Below, piece by piece: positions 11,659 through 25,300 of a stretch of DNA of 64,000 nt (positions are counted from its first letter, which is position 1; every line of letters starts with the position of its first letter). This DNA comes from Anarhynchus alexandrinus (Eukaryota; Chordata; Aves; Charadriiformes; Charadriidae). The notes under the pieces are model-generated. The model saw nothing but the letters and a program-made list of their open reading frames with translations, ran no database searches and was not told where the DNA came from. Both the position numbers and the translations under genes were made by a program. The DNA lies in NCBI GenBank assembly GCA_008711295.1, contig VUYV01000068.1, positions 1,316,638 to 1,380,637 of the forward strand, read 5' to 3'.

Positions 11659-14600
11659 CTGTGACTGCTTGAGGAAATGGGGTTGAAAGAGTGAAGGGAC
11701 AAAAGTGACAATACATATCCAGGCATGATATGCTCTTATGCTTGCTGACTGGCTGCGAGAGAAGTGACGTGTTTTCCTCCTGGAGCTGGTGGGACCTGAG
11801 ACCTGACCATTTCAGAGGCACTTTACTCAGGGCCTGGGGAGGAAGGTTTGCGTGGGCTTGAGAAGAAGGAGGAGATTCCAGGTACTCTGGGAAGAGCTGC
11901 GAGAACTTTAATGCTACACAGTCCTCCAGCTCTGCTCGTGTGGGAAAAAACAGCAAATCAGATTGTGCAGATGTCTTGTTGCTCACAGGCTGCAGGATGT
12001 AGCGTGCTTCTTTTGCCTATCCTTTCAGCCATCCTGGGATGCTCAAAGGTAAAAATTCCAGGCTGCAGGCAGTTGTTCCTGCCTCGCTTCGCTGGGAGGT
12101 GCACGTATGTGTATATATGCAGATGGTGTTTGTAATGGCACAACTCTGAAACAGCTGTTTTACATGGGTGAAGCTGAAATCTCCTGGGTACGCTCCACTT
12201 TGCCCAAACCCTGGCCCCAAGAGCAGCTTTTGACATGGTGGCTACACTTCATTGTGGTTTCGTATCTGAAACAGCAGGACCCAGGACTCCTAAATCATGT
12301 CCTATTGTTGATATATAAGTGTGCACTGATCCAGATAGGTAGTTTTATTGCTAGTTACATGAAACAATAACTGGCTCTGTGATGGCCCCCGGGTAACCTG
12401 TGGTAAGGTGAAAGCAGGGGCACTAGACTAGAATGAACTGTTATATCCCAAGGTTGATTTAAGGCTAAAATGGGACCTAGATCCATCCAAACTGCAAAAC
12501 TGTGTGGTCCTTCTGCAGCAAATGTTTCGTTTCATTGCCCATATCCGAAGCAGGCTGCTTTAAAAAAAACCTTCTCATTCCTGAATCCTGATTCCCCCCG
12601 AGCATGAAGCAGTAGAGCCCTGGTAGAGACAGGCGAAGTATAAACCCTGTAACTTCTCAGCTCCTGCAGCTCTCTCCCTCTCAGTCCATGTTAAACCTGA
12701 ATCCCTACTGCCAAACTCCAAGGAGCCTCATTTAATCCAGGCTTGCTTTAGAAGCCCCTACAGTTCAGGATGTGCCCATTATGTGCTGCACTGCGGCTCA
12801 CCTGGAAGCTATTGAGTGTCCCAAAAGAAAATTACGGCCATCTTACAGGGATGAGTCATCTCTAACAGCTGGGTGAGAGATGTTTTTCTAGTTGTACACA
12901 ACTTTGAGGTTTAAAAAAAACCCAAGCCCTTTTCTGTTCCATGTAGGGCTGAAACCAAGTTCCTTCTATTTTTGTGGGGGAAAAAATGCAGAAAGAAAGA
13001 AAGATCCTCAATTAGCATAGCCAACAGTTCATTAATCAACTCACATCAGGTGAAAAAGATTCAACATTGCTGGCCTCCCATATTCCAGAAAAGTGCTCTG
13101 ACCACAGAAGCATCAGGGATCTCCTTCACAATCTTCTTTTTTTTAATTCAAAATGGAGCAGTGCCAACCTGTGAAAGTGAGAGGCTGATTTTGGTAGGTA
13201 GTTAATAGCTTGGTGATTTATAATACCTGCTTAGTACACAGGGGTCCTAAGTTCAGGTCTGTGAAAGCCCAGGACTTTAGGCTATTGTCAATTCTAAGCC
13301 TCTCTCGGGTTTTGACCATAAATCACACCCTAGAGATGAAAAATCTTTCCTGACAAAAGTTCTGGCAGTGCTGCTACGTTTCACTGCAAAACACTTGTTT
13401 CAGCCACTTGCTACTTTCTGATAAAAAAACATTTTATTGAAGAACTTCTTGAACTATCTCTAAGTGTTTGGCAGCATTGGATCTTTCAAAAAGCTCAGAA
13501 AAAATAAATTAATTTTATTGTATTTTGGATTGCAAAGTCTTTTGGTAGGTTTCCAAGGACCTTTTTTTTTCAGAGTGGTCTATTTTATATGGCTTGGTGG
13601 TATCTGATATGCATCTTTGGTATGTTAGCTCTTCAGAGGGCTTTGGGACACAAGACTCTGGTGCACTGTGTAGTAAAAAGAAAGATAATTTCCAAAGCAT
13701 GAAAAACGTACACTTTGTTGTGGATGAAAAACGAGAGGAAATAGCTATTTTCCCCCATTTTCAGTAGAGCAAATTAAGAAAAATCTATTAGAGTACTTGA
13801 TGCCACAGAAGGGTTTGGGGCTGGCTGATGACAAAGGATAATTTTGGTGGCTTTACTGGAATCCACATGGGCAGATTAAAAATCGCATCCACTGTAAAAG
13901 CGGAGAGGCTGTTCTAGTGTCTGTGGTGACCTCTGGCATAGCGCAGAACTGGGATTCCCCTGCTGACCCGGTGGGGAAAGGAGAAGGTGGCCCGCTTTGC
14001 TTCTTTCTAACAGATGCTGTCTGAAAAGTGTAGCTCTTCTTGCTCCTAAGCAAGCTGCCCTGCTTGTTTTCTCACCCGAGGACTCTTCCCCGCCTTCAGA
14101 AAAGGTCTGCTCGGAGGGCTTCTGTGTGGGATTTCTCAGCTCTTAAACAAATGAGAAAAGTTGATGAATCTTTAACAAATCCTTCCCTTCAAATGTTTGT
14201 CAGACTGAGGAGATAAATAACACTGGCAGTTCCATCCCAAGTGCTTTACCTGAGGCAAGTCCCATCTCAGATACTAACAGAGAAGTGTCGTTTTTTATTT
14301 TGCCCAAGAGACTCACTTAACCCATTCTTGGCTACTGGCTGCAGCCCATCATCTGGGATTTGCGTTCCTGCTTTCAGCAGGTGGAGACAGAGCTGACTGA
14401 GGGCTATAAGGCAACACTGGAGCCTTGCTTTTATGAATAAGCTTAGCAAGAAGAAGAGACAAAAGCGTAAAGAGAATTTAATCTGTTTGTCTGCTTGTGG
14501 GTACTGTACCAATGGGGAGAAAATCAACTTAGAGAGAACAGTGAGGACGCTGTAGGCAGACTGAATCAAGGAGCAGGAAAGCGTGGTCTTGGCAGTAATG

Positions 14601-16138
14601 CTGTAAGCGCTGACCAGAAGCACGTTTCAAAAGGACTGTCTGCTCTTGGCGTGCAGTGGATTCAAGGGGAGAGCATTTCCTTCTCCCCACACAGAGGGTC
14701 TCTGCGCTGAACAGTAGCCACGTGGTGCAGAGGTGGCACGGTGCCTCAGCCCTGCCTATGGAAAACGTGCACTTGGCGTGTGTCAGCCAGGCGTTTTAGT
14801 GCAGATGCTGTGTTGCCCTGTACTGGCTGTGCTTTTGCTGGCTCTGGAGCTAGCTCAGGCGTCTCTGCCCCACCTCCATGCACAATGGAGGCATTTCCTT
14901 GGAGCTGAAGGAAAATCCTTGGGGGACTGCAGCTTGCATTGCTCAGGGGGATTGCCTGCATGTGTGCGTGGGTACATGACTTCTGCGTGTAACTAATCGG
15001 TTTTGTGCCTTGAGATCAGGCCTGAAGTGTCATTTCTATGCCATTGGTCTCTCCCTGGGTTTGAGAAAGGTGAGCTCACTAGCTTGCATATTTTTATCTT
15101 TACTTAAATATCCCCAAAATAAATCTTCCACCTAACTATCTTTACTTAAAACTCCAGCGTTCATGACTAGAGTCAGCATTTTTAGTTAGTTTTCGACTTA
15201 GGAAGCCCTAATAAAACATGAACAAGGGCATAAGGGTCCTTTTACTCTCCGAGTACCAGCTAGCAGAGCTAGCTTCTTTTGTGGGCTTCTGAAGTAGCCG
15301 GGGACACCGGAGAGATGACTACACTTTAATGTTGTTCCTCTCAAGTGTCACCTTGGGGTGACTTCTTATTTATAAAACTGCTTGGGGTTCTCTCAAGCTA
15401 AGATCGCTCCAAGGCAACACTTTTGATCAGGCATGACAGTGAAGTATATCCACTGAGGCATAACGTTATATGTGTCCTGCACAATAAATAGCAGTCGGAT
15501 CCAGGGACGATCCACAGCAAATCACTGCGGGCTATGGCACAGCACTGCCGGCTGTCCCACGGGCATCCTGTGGCAGCCAGGACGTGCTAGTGGCCTCCCC
15601 CAGTGCTAGCTGCCAAACTGGGGTGCAAGTTTCAAAGGCAAAAAGAGCAGTTTCTGAAATGCTGGTTATGTTTTGTCTGCCTGTTGGACTTTCATTTATT
15701 TCTTAACACTTCAGCAAGAAACAGCTTTGCTTTGCTTTTCCCCGCCCATCGCTGGCTGTTTATTACTGCCTGGTGTGAACATTTTCGGTACTCTTTCCTT
15801 CCTCTTGCCAAGGACAGTAACAGGGGAAGGGGGAACAGGCTTACGCTGATGGCAGTCTCTCAGTGCCTCTGCTTCTTTGCAGAATGGGGAAATGAGGCTT
15901 CTTTTTTTTTTTTTCTTTTTCTTTTTACCATCTTTTGCCACATCGTGTTGAATCGCCACTCTGTGCTGAGAAAAAAATAGACTCATCAGTTTTCCCTTTT
16001 GCCACCTGTGGGTTATAATATAGCAGTGTAAAAGCCTGAACCCGTTTCCAAGCTGATGGGAAAAGGAATGTACTGGCGAGCTAGGATGGTGTGTACTAAG
16101 CACAAATAAGGGTCGATGTGCAGTTTAAACAGTATATT

Positions 16139-16373
16139 TAAACAGGAGGTTCTGTCTGAACATTAGGAAACACTATTTTACTGTGAGAGTGACCGAGCAC
16201 TGGCCCAGGGAGGTTGTGGAGTCCCTGTCCTTGGAGATGTTCAAAAGCCATCTTGACAGGGTCCTGGGCGACTGGGCAACTGGCTCTAGGTGGCCCTGCT
16301 TGAGCCAGGGGGGTTGGAAGAGGTGACCTCCAGAGGTCCCTTCCAACCTGAACCCTTCTATGATCCTGTGATT
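16139..16373 (+). mobile_element. CR1 LINE, 5'-truncated 3' end (end of ORF2 plus 3' UTR)
   Basis: Plus-strand copy of the CR1 non-LTR retrotransposon. It opens with the segment coding for the last part of the reverse transcriptase protein (gaacattaggaaacac, then gagtgaccgagcactgg, cccagggaggttgtggag, ggagatgttcaaaagcc), passes a stop, and ends with the typical 3' UTR (ggttggaagaggtgacctcc, aggtcccttccaacc) and the octamer-type tail ttctatgatcctgtgatt. Compared with the copy at 35123-35848, it lacks nine bases (aacaggctg) after gcactgg. It is about 235 bp and severely 5'-truncated, as most avian CR1 copies are. It is not capable of movement. Confidence 0.95.
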
Positions 16374-19300
16374 ATGGGCTTTAGGCTGTTATAGTCATTA
16401 CTCTGTCAGGTCATAAGGGAGATAAGGTTTGTAAGTCAAGTAGTATTATTTTTAATAGACCAATAAAGTTGCTAGAAAAAAAAAGGACAAACTTTTGGAC
16501 ACATGCTTTCATCACTTTCTGTGTGTCTAAAATCTTGGGTATTTCTATAAATATGGTAGCTGTTTTAATAAAAGATACTGGCTTTATCCACGAATTTTGG
16601 GGGGCTTAATATAAACACATGCATAAAATACAGATCCTGAAAGCCCTCAGATTTAAGGACAAAGGTGTCTAATTCCCTTATAACTTATGAACGTGAGCCA
16701 TGACCAGCACATGTGCACCCAGACCAGGGTAACCTCTCTCTGATAGCAATAGCATCTTTTTCCAAAGGAAAGCCCTCAACATTCAGGTATGGACATGGAA
16801 AGTCCCAAGGAAACAGAGAAAAAAGGGTTGTTCATTGCCAGTTTGAGTCAGTTGATCAGTCAGTTGCTTCCAGTTAATATAGTCCACTAGGCTGAGATAT
16901 AAATGGTCTGAAGGAGCAGGGAAATTTTTGGCGGAATGATTGGATTAGGCTTTTTGAATCAGATAGGTAGATCCCCACAACACAGATGTGCCAGAAAGAT
17001 ACTCCAGTGAACAATATGAGTTACAAGCATGAAGAACTTGGAAGATCTAAGCAAACAAGTTGCTCAGTCATCAACTCCACTGAATAGTAGGAAAGGACTA
17101 CATTGCAACATCCAGATCAGTGCGGCTGGAAATTGCCTAACCTTCAGCCAGTCATTGGAGTCTCTGCTTCCTCAGCCTTGCCATTTAGTCCCATACCTAC
17201 CTGATGTATTTCCCACACATTTCCACAATGTTTAAATAGTGCCTCCTCTCAAATATGACCAGTTTGCCAGAAACTGATGCCCCCCTCCATGTAAAGCTGT
17301 GACTTGGTGCCAAAAAAGATTGACTTGAGGGAAATGTACCCAGAGATGGAGAGGTGTGTAAGACAGGAAAAGAAGAAACAGGGAGAGAGGCTATTTCATA
17401 GTTTGCAGGTTGACTTCTGTAATGACATTTTCATTAACAGTTCTTGCTGTGAAATGCCATGGGTTTCTCCCTTTAGAGCTGTCTGCATTAATAATGAGTG
17501 ACTCCACTGGGCAGCGGATTTACATAAAACATGTTTCTGTTGTTACAGACAGGAGCTCTGTGCTGGGCCAGAGAGAGAAGGAGAAGGAAGGTAAGTGCAC
17601 TCTGTAAATGAAGGACGGTTTCCTATGTCGGGCCATAAGCACCCATGAAAAATCTCCCTCCCCTACACGACCACCCTGGGCCGTAACGTTTCCCAGCTCA
17701 GAGTCCATACTGCATTGAGGCAAATGTTTTTACACTGATCTGGTATTGTATTTCCACCACAGTATGGTGGTGGAAAGGCCAGGACCAGCTCACACAGATC
17801 AACACTGCAGAGAAGCTGTAGAAAGGAGTAAACTCAGCTTCTCCTGAAGGGCCCTTCCTGCATGTTTTGTATCACTTCTGCAGTGCAAAGCGGCCAGGAT
17901 CTCTGATCACAGCCTTCTGCATTTCTCCAGCTTTAAGTGTCATAGAAATAGGTTCATATTTTGTGGTCTGTCAAGTTCCAGACAGACACCAATGTGAAAA
18001 CATGACAACTAGAGAACAGAAAATGAAATGCCACTTTTTTCCAACTTCATAAAAAAATATTTATTTAATTTCTTCCTAAATATGACTGTTACTTTACATT
18101 ATGGCTTTTTCTCTAAGTTGGATACAAGGCAGCCTGGACCATTTGTAGCTAAGTCATCCCCTGCGTGCTTTTTTGTTGTAGGTGAAATGATTTATGTTGA
18201 CTCATAAATAAAGAGATGTACAGCTTCTTAGCTTCTTCCCACAATGTTGCAATAATATAATAGGAAACATACTGCTGTTACTGTGCTCTCAAAGTGGATT
18301 TCAGTTAAAGTAGATAGCCAAGTGAGATCTCAGTTAAGTTGAGCTTTATATGAGTTAGTGATCTAAGCTGTCCAATGCATGCTTTCCTAGAGGGAAACGG
18401 TGACCTCCAAAATGGCTCCGCTCTCTTATCTAAGCCATCTATTTGAAGATGAGATTGATGATTGTTTTCGGACGGTTCTTATCTCTCTCCATTGACTATG
18501 GAGAAAGATATGGGTGACTTAGCTTAGATCTGAAGGATTTCGAAGGCTATCTTGGTAGTTTGAGGGATTTTTTTAAGAGATGACAGAATGATTTGGAAAT
18601 GGAAATAGAGCTGCCATGAGTTTAGTTTAATTTTGTATTTTCATTTATATTTCATTTATATATATAAATAAAATATATACACTTAGCACATTTTAAAGTG
18701 AAAGAAGGTAAGATTGTCCATAAAGAGTCCTTGGAAAGGCAAAAATAATAATCTCTTGCCTGTGGTGGACATTTATGCCATTGAAATTATGTTGTAGATA
18801 CAGCCGAGAACTTTGATTTCTGAAAAATAACATCTCAGACCATCAGGAAGTTACTTATAGAAAAAAAGGCATCATTTTTACATAATTAAGTAAAGCTTTT
18901 CTGTTTCTTGCATCTCCATGGAAATAGATTTGTTGTTCAGCTCATTAGAAATAAACACTTTGCTGGTACTTCCAACAGGAGGACTAGTCTGACAATGCCA
19001 TTAAGAATCAGAGAAGAAATCAAAGACTTTTGAAGGTAAGCACTTTTACTTCATGAACCCTTGTTAATTTGGTAGTTGGCAATTAAGGGCTGTGGATGAA
19101 AACTTACACTGGCACCTGGATTCATCTCACAGAAAGCGCCAGTAAAAATTCAGATGCTTTTTAATTGATAGATTCAGAATGGTAAGGAAGGACAATTCTC
19201 GGTCATGGTGTCTTCTGTGAAACTACATGCAGACCAAAGTGATTTGTCCACACTGGTTTATTTGCTGAGTTTGGGCTTGTACTTGTAGTGCTGCACCCAA

Positions 19301-22300
19301 ACTATCCTTTCAGCAGAATAAATTGTAAAAGCTGCAATTCAAATTGCTTCACATTTTTCCTTCCTTTTCCTTACCTGATTTCTATGTCAGCTAAAAACAT
19401 CGAAATCTAAAAAGTAAAGTGTCCCTGGGGGACTGTGCAGATCAACGTTTCTGGGAAGCTGACTGAAATGTAACTGTAAGCTTTTGATTCTTTAAATAGC
19501 CTTGACGAAATGTTAACAGTTCTTCTGTATCGTATCTGTAACAAAGTGGGAAGATTAGAAGTGAGGTTTGGCTTCAGCAAATCATATTGTCTTTTAAATT
19601 AGTTCTGCTGTGGGAATGGTGCCTGTAGTTTTCTTAATCTTTTAAACCTTTTTTGTAAATTAATATTTTGGACAATGATGAATATAAATAATTTACATCT
19701 ACAGTTTTCATGTTGTATGTTCGCTGAGCTGGATTTGCAAAAGCATCAAGCCAGGATGTAATTCCTGTCTTTATTAGGTTATGAAACAGAATCTAGCCAG
19801 AAGATATAATGTCCTTAAGCTGTAACATCAGCAGCAACAGACAGACCTTAATGCTGCTGGACCTAATGGAATTAGATTTCATGTATGCTTAATGAATGCA
19901 AATGCCACTTAATTTTTACAGCTTGAGCTGTAATACATTGCATGTGACACATCTGCTACTGAAAAAAATATTCAAATGTGTGATTCTTACACCCAGTGTC
20001 CAATTTCAGCACTGTAAAATGTATCCTCTTAGGGAAGAGGGACTGGAGAAGCATGCCAGCAATATTACTGCATAATTTAAAGCAGCCACCAAAGAGAAAT
20101 GTTAAAATATGCACCAGGCAGTTACAAGCTTTGTATATGTTTTTATTCTCCTTTGCTGCTGTTCAACAAGGAGTAGTAAAGAGATTTAGAGCGAGTGGCA
20201 ACCATAGCAACAAGGAATTTTCGGTTCAACCTGGTGCTGTATAACTTCTGGCAGAGAAACACATTTCAGGATACTTTGTCAAGTGTTGATTCTTCCAGAA
20301 GATAGGTGCAGCGCTTTCAGTTCTGCCTCTCAGGCACTGGTCCCATAGAGATGCACGAGAGCCAATTTCACCGCAAGCCCAAGCAGAAGTGATTACAATC
20401 GGGTTACGCCAGAGCTGGTCATGGTACTTGTTCAGCGGTGGTCCCTTGGGTTTGTTAATTATCAGAGATAATAAGTCCCATTCTGCTCTCTGTGAGAGAG
20501 AAGGGAAACAGATGTGATGTGGAAGAAGGTTTCTATCCCTTACCAGTCCCCTGCTCCATCCAGCTGTGGCTGTGAGAAGTCCCAAGCAGAGCTTTGCTCT
20601 TCTGACCTGGTGACACCAACTACCCCTGCTCTGGGGGGTACAAAGAGCCCCCTCAACTACAGCTCCTCAGCAGTGGTAATTACCAGAGTGACTGTGTCCT
20701 TAGGCTTTTGTTTGTGCTTCCTGGCATGTCCATTTTGCTTGCAGACAGCTAGGTGGGCACTGACCCTGAAAACAAGTCAGTGAAAACTCAAGGGGAGTAT
20801 GGGTGGTACGCACAACTCAATCATGTATGCAAAGAGCCCGGAAAATGTATTCGGTTGATGAGGGTCTGGTTTTTTTTCAAAGACAGTCTGGTGTTTAGTC
20901 ACTGTGCATTTTACAAAATAATTATTCAAGATTATGGCAGACAGTTGTGAAGAAGTCTGCCTGCTGATCACAAACTAAGCTGTGAGATGTCAGAAGGATC
21001 TGGGACTCTCACTTAGGTGAAGAAGTTGACCTTCACAGCTGGACACCAAAATGAAACGTCCATTGCTTCTTGTGACAAAGGGTTAATTTGCACAGTTAAT
21101 TCTGAAATGAAAACAGCAGCAAGGTGACAGGACAACAAATAGTATGCAATCTAAAAGATGAGATTGATGTTATTCCAGAGAACTTGTTAGAAACAGCTGT
21201 CATTAAATGTCAGTTTTTTCTAACTGTGTTGGAGGCAATCCTTCTACTTTTTTGTAAAAGACGGAGCTGTTCTACACACTGACTTAGAACAGGCTGAGGG
21301 CTTTTTATGTTTATTTGATGTGCCAGGCACATCCTCCGGCAGAGGTACTGAGGTATGTAAGCCTCTTACATTAATAGTCTTGTTTTCTTTAACCTTTCCT
21401 CATGGTCACCTGAGGAAGATGCTTTGCATGCCCCAGGTCTGCAGATCTGTGGCTGAAAGCTGCTACATGATGAAGTGCCCCTTGAGATTTCCTTAGCCAG
21501 GCATTAATTCCTGCCATTAAATAAGCAGCTCTGTGCTCCCAGGGAGCACTGGAGTCCTTAGTAGCCAAGGAACTCCCTCATTTTTACAAGTAATTTGCCA
21601 ATTGCTTTTTTCCAGACATGCAGAGTTGGGGATAGGTCCCAGAAACGATGCATGTAAAGTACGCATCTGACCATTTTATCTAGCGCTCCTTTGAAGGTTA
21701 CTTATCACGAGATGCTGTGATAGCACATAGATCTCCTCCACCTCATTACACCTTAATTTGGGATTCTGACACTATAAAATTATTTCGTAAATTAACTGGA
21801 AATAGCTATGGCTAAGTCCGCTTCCCGGAGGGGGAAACCTATTGCCTTTTGGCAAGACGTATGAAGTTACCTATGATCAAGGCAGCACATTCTTAAATTC
21901 TTTATCTCTGTATGTGCAATCGCTGTATCAAGTTACAACAGTAGGAAGTAGAAAAAAAAGTGTTGCCATCACTGCCATCACACTTAAGAATATAGATGTT
22001 TAGAAAGGAGTGAATTAAGTGAGGCAGAAATCTAGGATCTGCTACTTTCATTTTTATTTTTTTTTCAGTAATACCATTCTTTGGACAGCCTGGGATAAAA
22101 AAAGCAGAAGCTGGGTAATATTATTTGAAGAAAGTTTGCAGCGACCATTGCATGTGGATAGCCTTTGTATTGTGCAGATTGTTTTCTTCTACACACATAT
22201 TTTGTTTCTTGCATTAGAGCCCTCAAAGCATATCCAGCAGAGTTATACATCTGCATAAATATTTGATAACTCTAATTGTGCAGCCTACACCATACTTTGA

Positions 22301-25300
22301 CCCTTGGGCATGTACTGCAAGTAAATGTGCATACCACCCGTATATAAAATGTTAAGGTGATCAGGGAATGTGTGAGATTGCCTGAAGCATCAATTTAAAG
22401 CAACAGCTCTACTTGTGCTGTTTCAAAATCAGAAGAAAAATATGTTCTTGTTTTATAATTAGAGATACTGTTCAATGATTTCACCTTATTTGTTAAATTA
22501 ACATGAAAATCATCAACTTCTCATTGTCACTTTCATTATAAACACCTGTCCTTCAGGGAATCTTTCACTTGTGAAAGAATCTCATCTTTAGAAATGTAAC
22601 AAGATAAGAAAGAGGTTTGGGGCATAGGATGGTCTAAATACCATTTTGGTTCTTAGCAAAAGCATTGTTAATCATGGATTTAATTTATCTTGAAAAGAGA
22701 TGAACTATAATTATAGCTCCTAGGAATACGAACTGCAGGATTTCTATCTTTTATTTTCTGCTAAATATAATTTTTCATCAAAAAAAAAAGAAGCTGGCTA
22801 TTTTTATTTTGAAAAAGCTGCCTCTGAATGTATATCAGTAGACTCTGTTCTTCCTGAATCATTGATAAATGGAAATACTACCGTTGAGAAAGAAAAATCT
22901 CATTTTTGCACTTCCTGTCCACATCCATCTGAAACGCAGAAAACCTGAGGTCATTCTTGTAGGTGGACAATAAGACCAGGATTTCCATCCTGTGGAAAAT
23001 TCTGCTACTTCTAATTTTTCTTCCTCATGACTTGGAATGAAAAGCTGAGACAGTTTGGGGAAGTCCCGAGCTTTCCAGTCTCACATTTACTCATAGTGCT
23101 TGTTTAACTGAAATTAAGTGCTTCTTTTATTATTTTTTTTTTTCTTTTTACCTTTACGGTGTCCAGAAGACTGAGAATCTGAGTCTTGGGGGACTTTTAC
23201 TTGCAGCTGCTCTGCTTTCAATTTTTCTCTCCAGGTTAAGTGTCTTGACTGGGCTGAACCTGTTTGGCCACACCACAGTCATGCACTGCCCATCGAAGTG
23301 CAATGTTTCAGCCGAAGGGGCAGCCCGAGGAACTGTCCTCTTGGGAAAGTTTATGTTATGCTGAAGTCTCATGTGTAGCACTGCAGCAATTCAAGTGGAC
23401 GCAGCTTAGTGCTGAACTGACACACCACAAATCCATCTGACACATTTCTATTCAGGCTGACATGATTCAAAGGCATTTCATTTCTCTGTTCTAATGAAAA
23501 AGTGAAAAATTACTTTTACCCACAGAAATTTTGACTTTACGAAGAGCTGTGTTTCTAGTTATAAAGACAAAGACATTTTTCCCGAACAGCATAAATCAAA
23601 GTTGTTTCCCTGTTTACAAACATCCCAGCCCCACCTACTGCATAGAGAAAGCAGAGTGTGTCCTCCTGTATTTCAGTGTAACCGCTCACCCTCAGCTGTC
23701 CTTCTCAGCCTGATTGAGGGGTACGGGAAAGGCCCCACATTGAAAAATAATAATACTCACTTTTTACTTTTCAAAAAGAAGAAAACATATGTGAAGAGTG
23801 GAATGTGCTGCTTTAATGTCTCAGATAATCTAGGCCAAGCCCTTGGCCTTCTGCTTGCGTTATCTTCCCCTTCAATCTGTCGTAGTGCCTGGGGCCATTA
23901 CCAAAATGAAGATGGCAGGCGCTCCCTGTAGGACCCCTCTTGCTGAACATGACAGTCTCCAGTCTCTGCGAGCTGAGCTGATCACCCTGCACGCCCATTA
24001 TCGTTAAGGGAAGAAATAGGCCCTTTTATGGCTCAGTTCATTTGTCCTTTCCAGGCACCCGTATTGGGACACAAACGTCGTGCCCCGCAAGTGTCTCTTC
24101 ACTCCCCCGTCTGTGCAGAGACTCAAGGCAGCTATCGCAGGGGTAAAGGTCTGTGTGTTGTTAAATCGGTCAAGGAGCCTGTGAACATATCTCCAAACTC
24201 CAGACAGAAGGAAGTATGGCAAGCATTTTAAAACTGGTAGCAATCCATCATTATAAATGCTTCACTGAGATTGGTTTGTTACTTGTTATGCATTGATACA
24301 TTGACATTGTTATACTCTTAATGACATACTCTTAGCCTGAAAAATGTTAATAACTGTGAATAAGTGAGTCTCAGATCCAGGAGCCATCACCTTATGAAAG
24401 TAAAACATTTCCCTCCGGCTTCAATAGAGCTTTGCTTTTTATAGTAAGACTAGCTGGATATATGAGGCTACCACCCAACACACCAGGGCACCCATAAGTA
24501 GTTTTGGCAAAGGTCTGCTTTTTAAGTGGCCCGGCCTGTTTTACACAGAGGCATCGAAGACCCATCAGAGCCCTTGCACACATGTATCCATAAATCTGAG
24601 AAGATACAATTATAATGAGTTATCTGTCTGAGGTTGTTATGATTTCTAATTTGCTTCTGAAGGTGAAGCCCTCAATGGCAGCTCAGAGCTAAATTATATG
24701 GACTGAGGGGGTTCCAGATTTTTGAACACACAAATGAACTTAGCAGCTAAGGAAACATTCTTCTGTCCCTGGCAGAAAATGGACTTTAAGATAAAGCAGA
24801 GGGAGAGAGGGGTTGGATGTGGAGTCTCCTGGGATAGTTGGCAGAGATTTTTTCAGCTAGTAAACTGCCTGCTTTTCTTCACTGACTCACAAGATTTGGG
24901 AAACAATTCAGCAATTTGCAAGCATCTAGCATAATTCGAGATACTCTAACAGTATTCTACTTAGCCTCCTACCTCCCTCTCCAGCAGGCAATGGCCTCCC
25001 AGAAGTCCTGTGTCAGATGTGGCTTGGATCTCCTAGGAGGTCCTAAATGGTGCTAGATATGTCCAATATACTTTACATCTCAGCCCTAAAGAACAAATCC
25101 AAAGCTCACTGCTTAAGCCAAAGAAACAGCAATATAGCACCCATGGGGTGCTCTTTATAAGCATTATAAGTCTTGCATAATGTCTTTAATTTTTTCGTGT
25201 ATTAAAAAACAGTAAATGCAAATGGGATTTCAGTGAATTTTTATACATATGAATTCTAAATCAAATATTCTGAGTGCACCAAATGTACAATCTTTGCTTG

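Larger units (their letters stand above)
7370..16138. other. No recognisable gene; mixed unique and low-complexity DNA
   Basis: Several long chance ORFs fall here: 7710-8132 (-), 8702-9127 (-), 9716-10216 (+, 166 codons) and 10047-10481 (+). The first and third have non-ATG first codons, and none shows recognised motifs. Long T-runs lie at 10498-10509, 11641-11658 and about 15902-15914, and an N at 10510. The stretch around 15867-15900 (a tctcagtgcctc string followed by gcagaatgggga) weakly resembles the middle of a MIR-type SINE but is too short to call. Confidence 0.65.
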
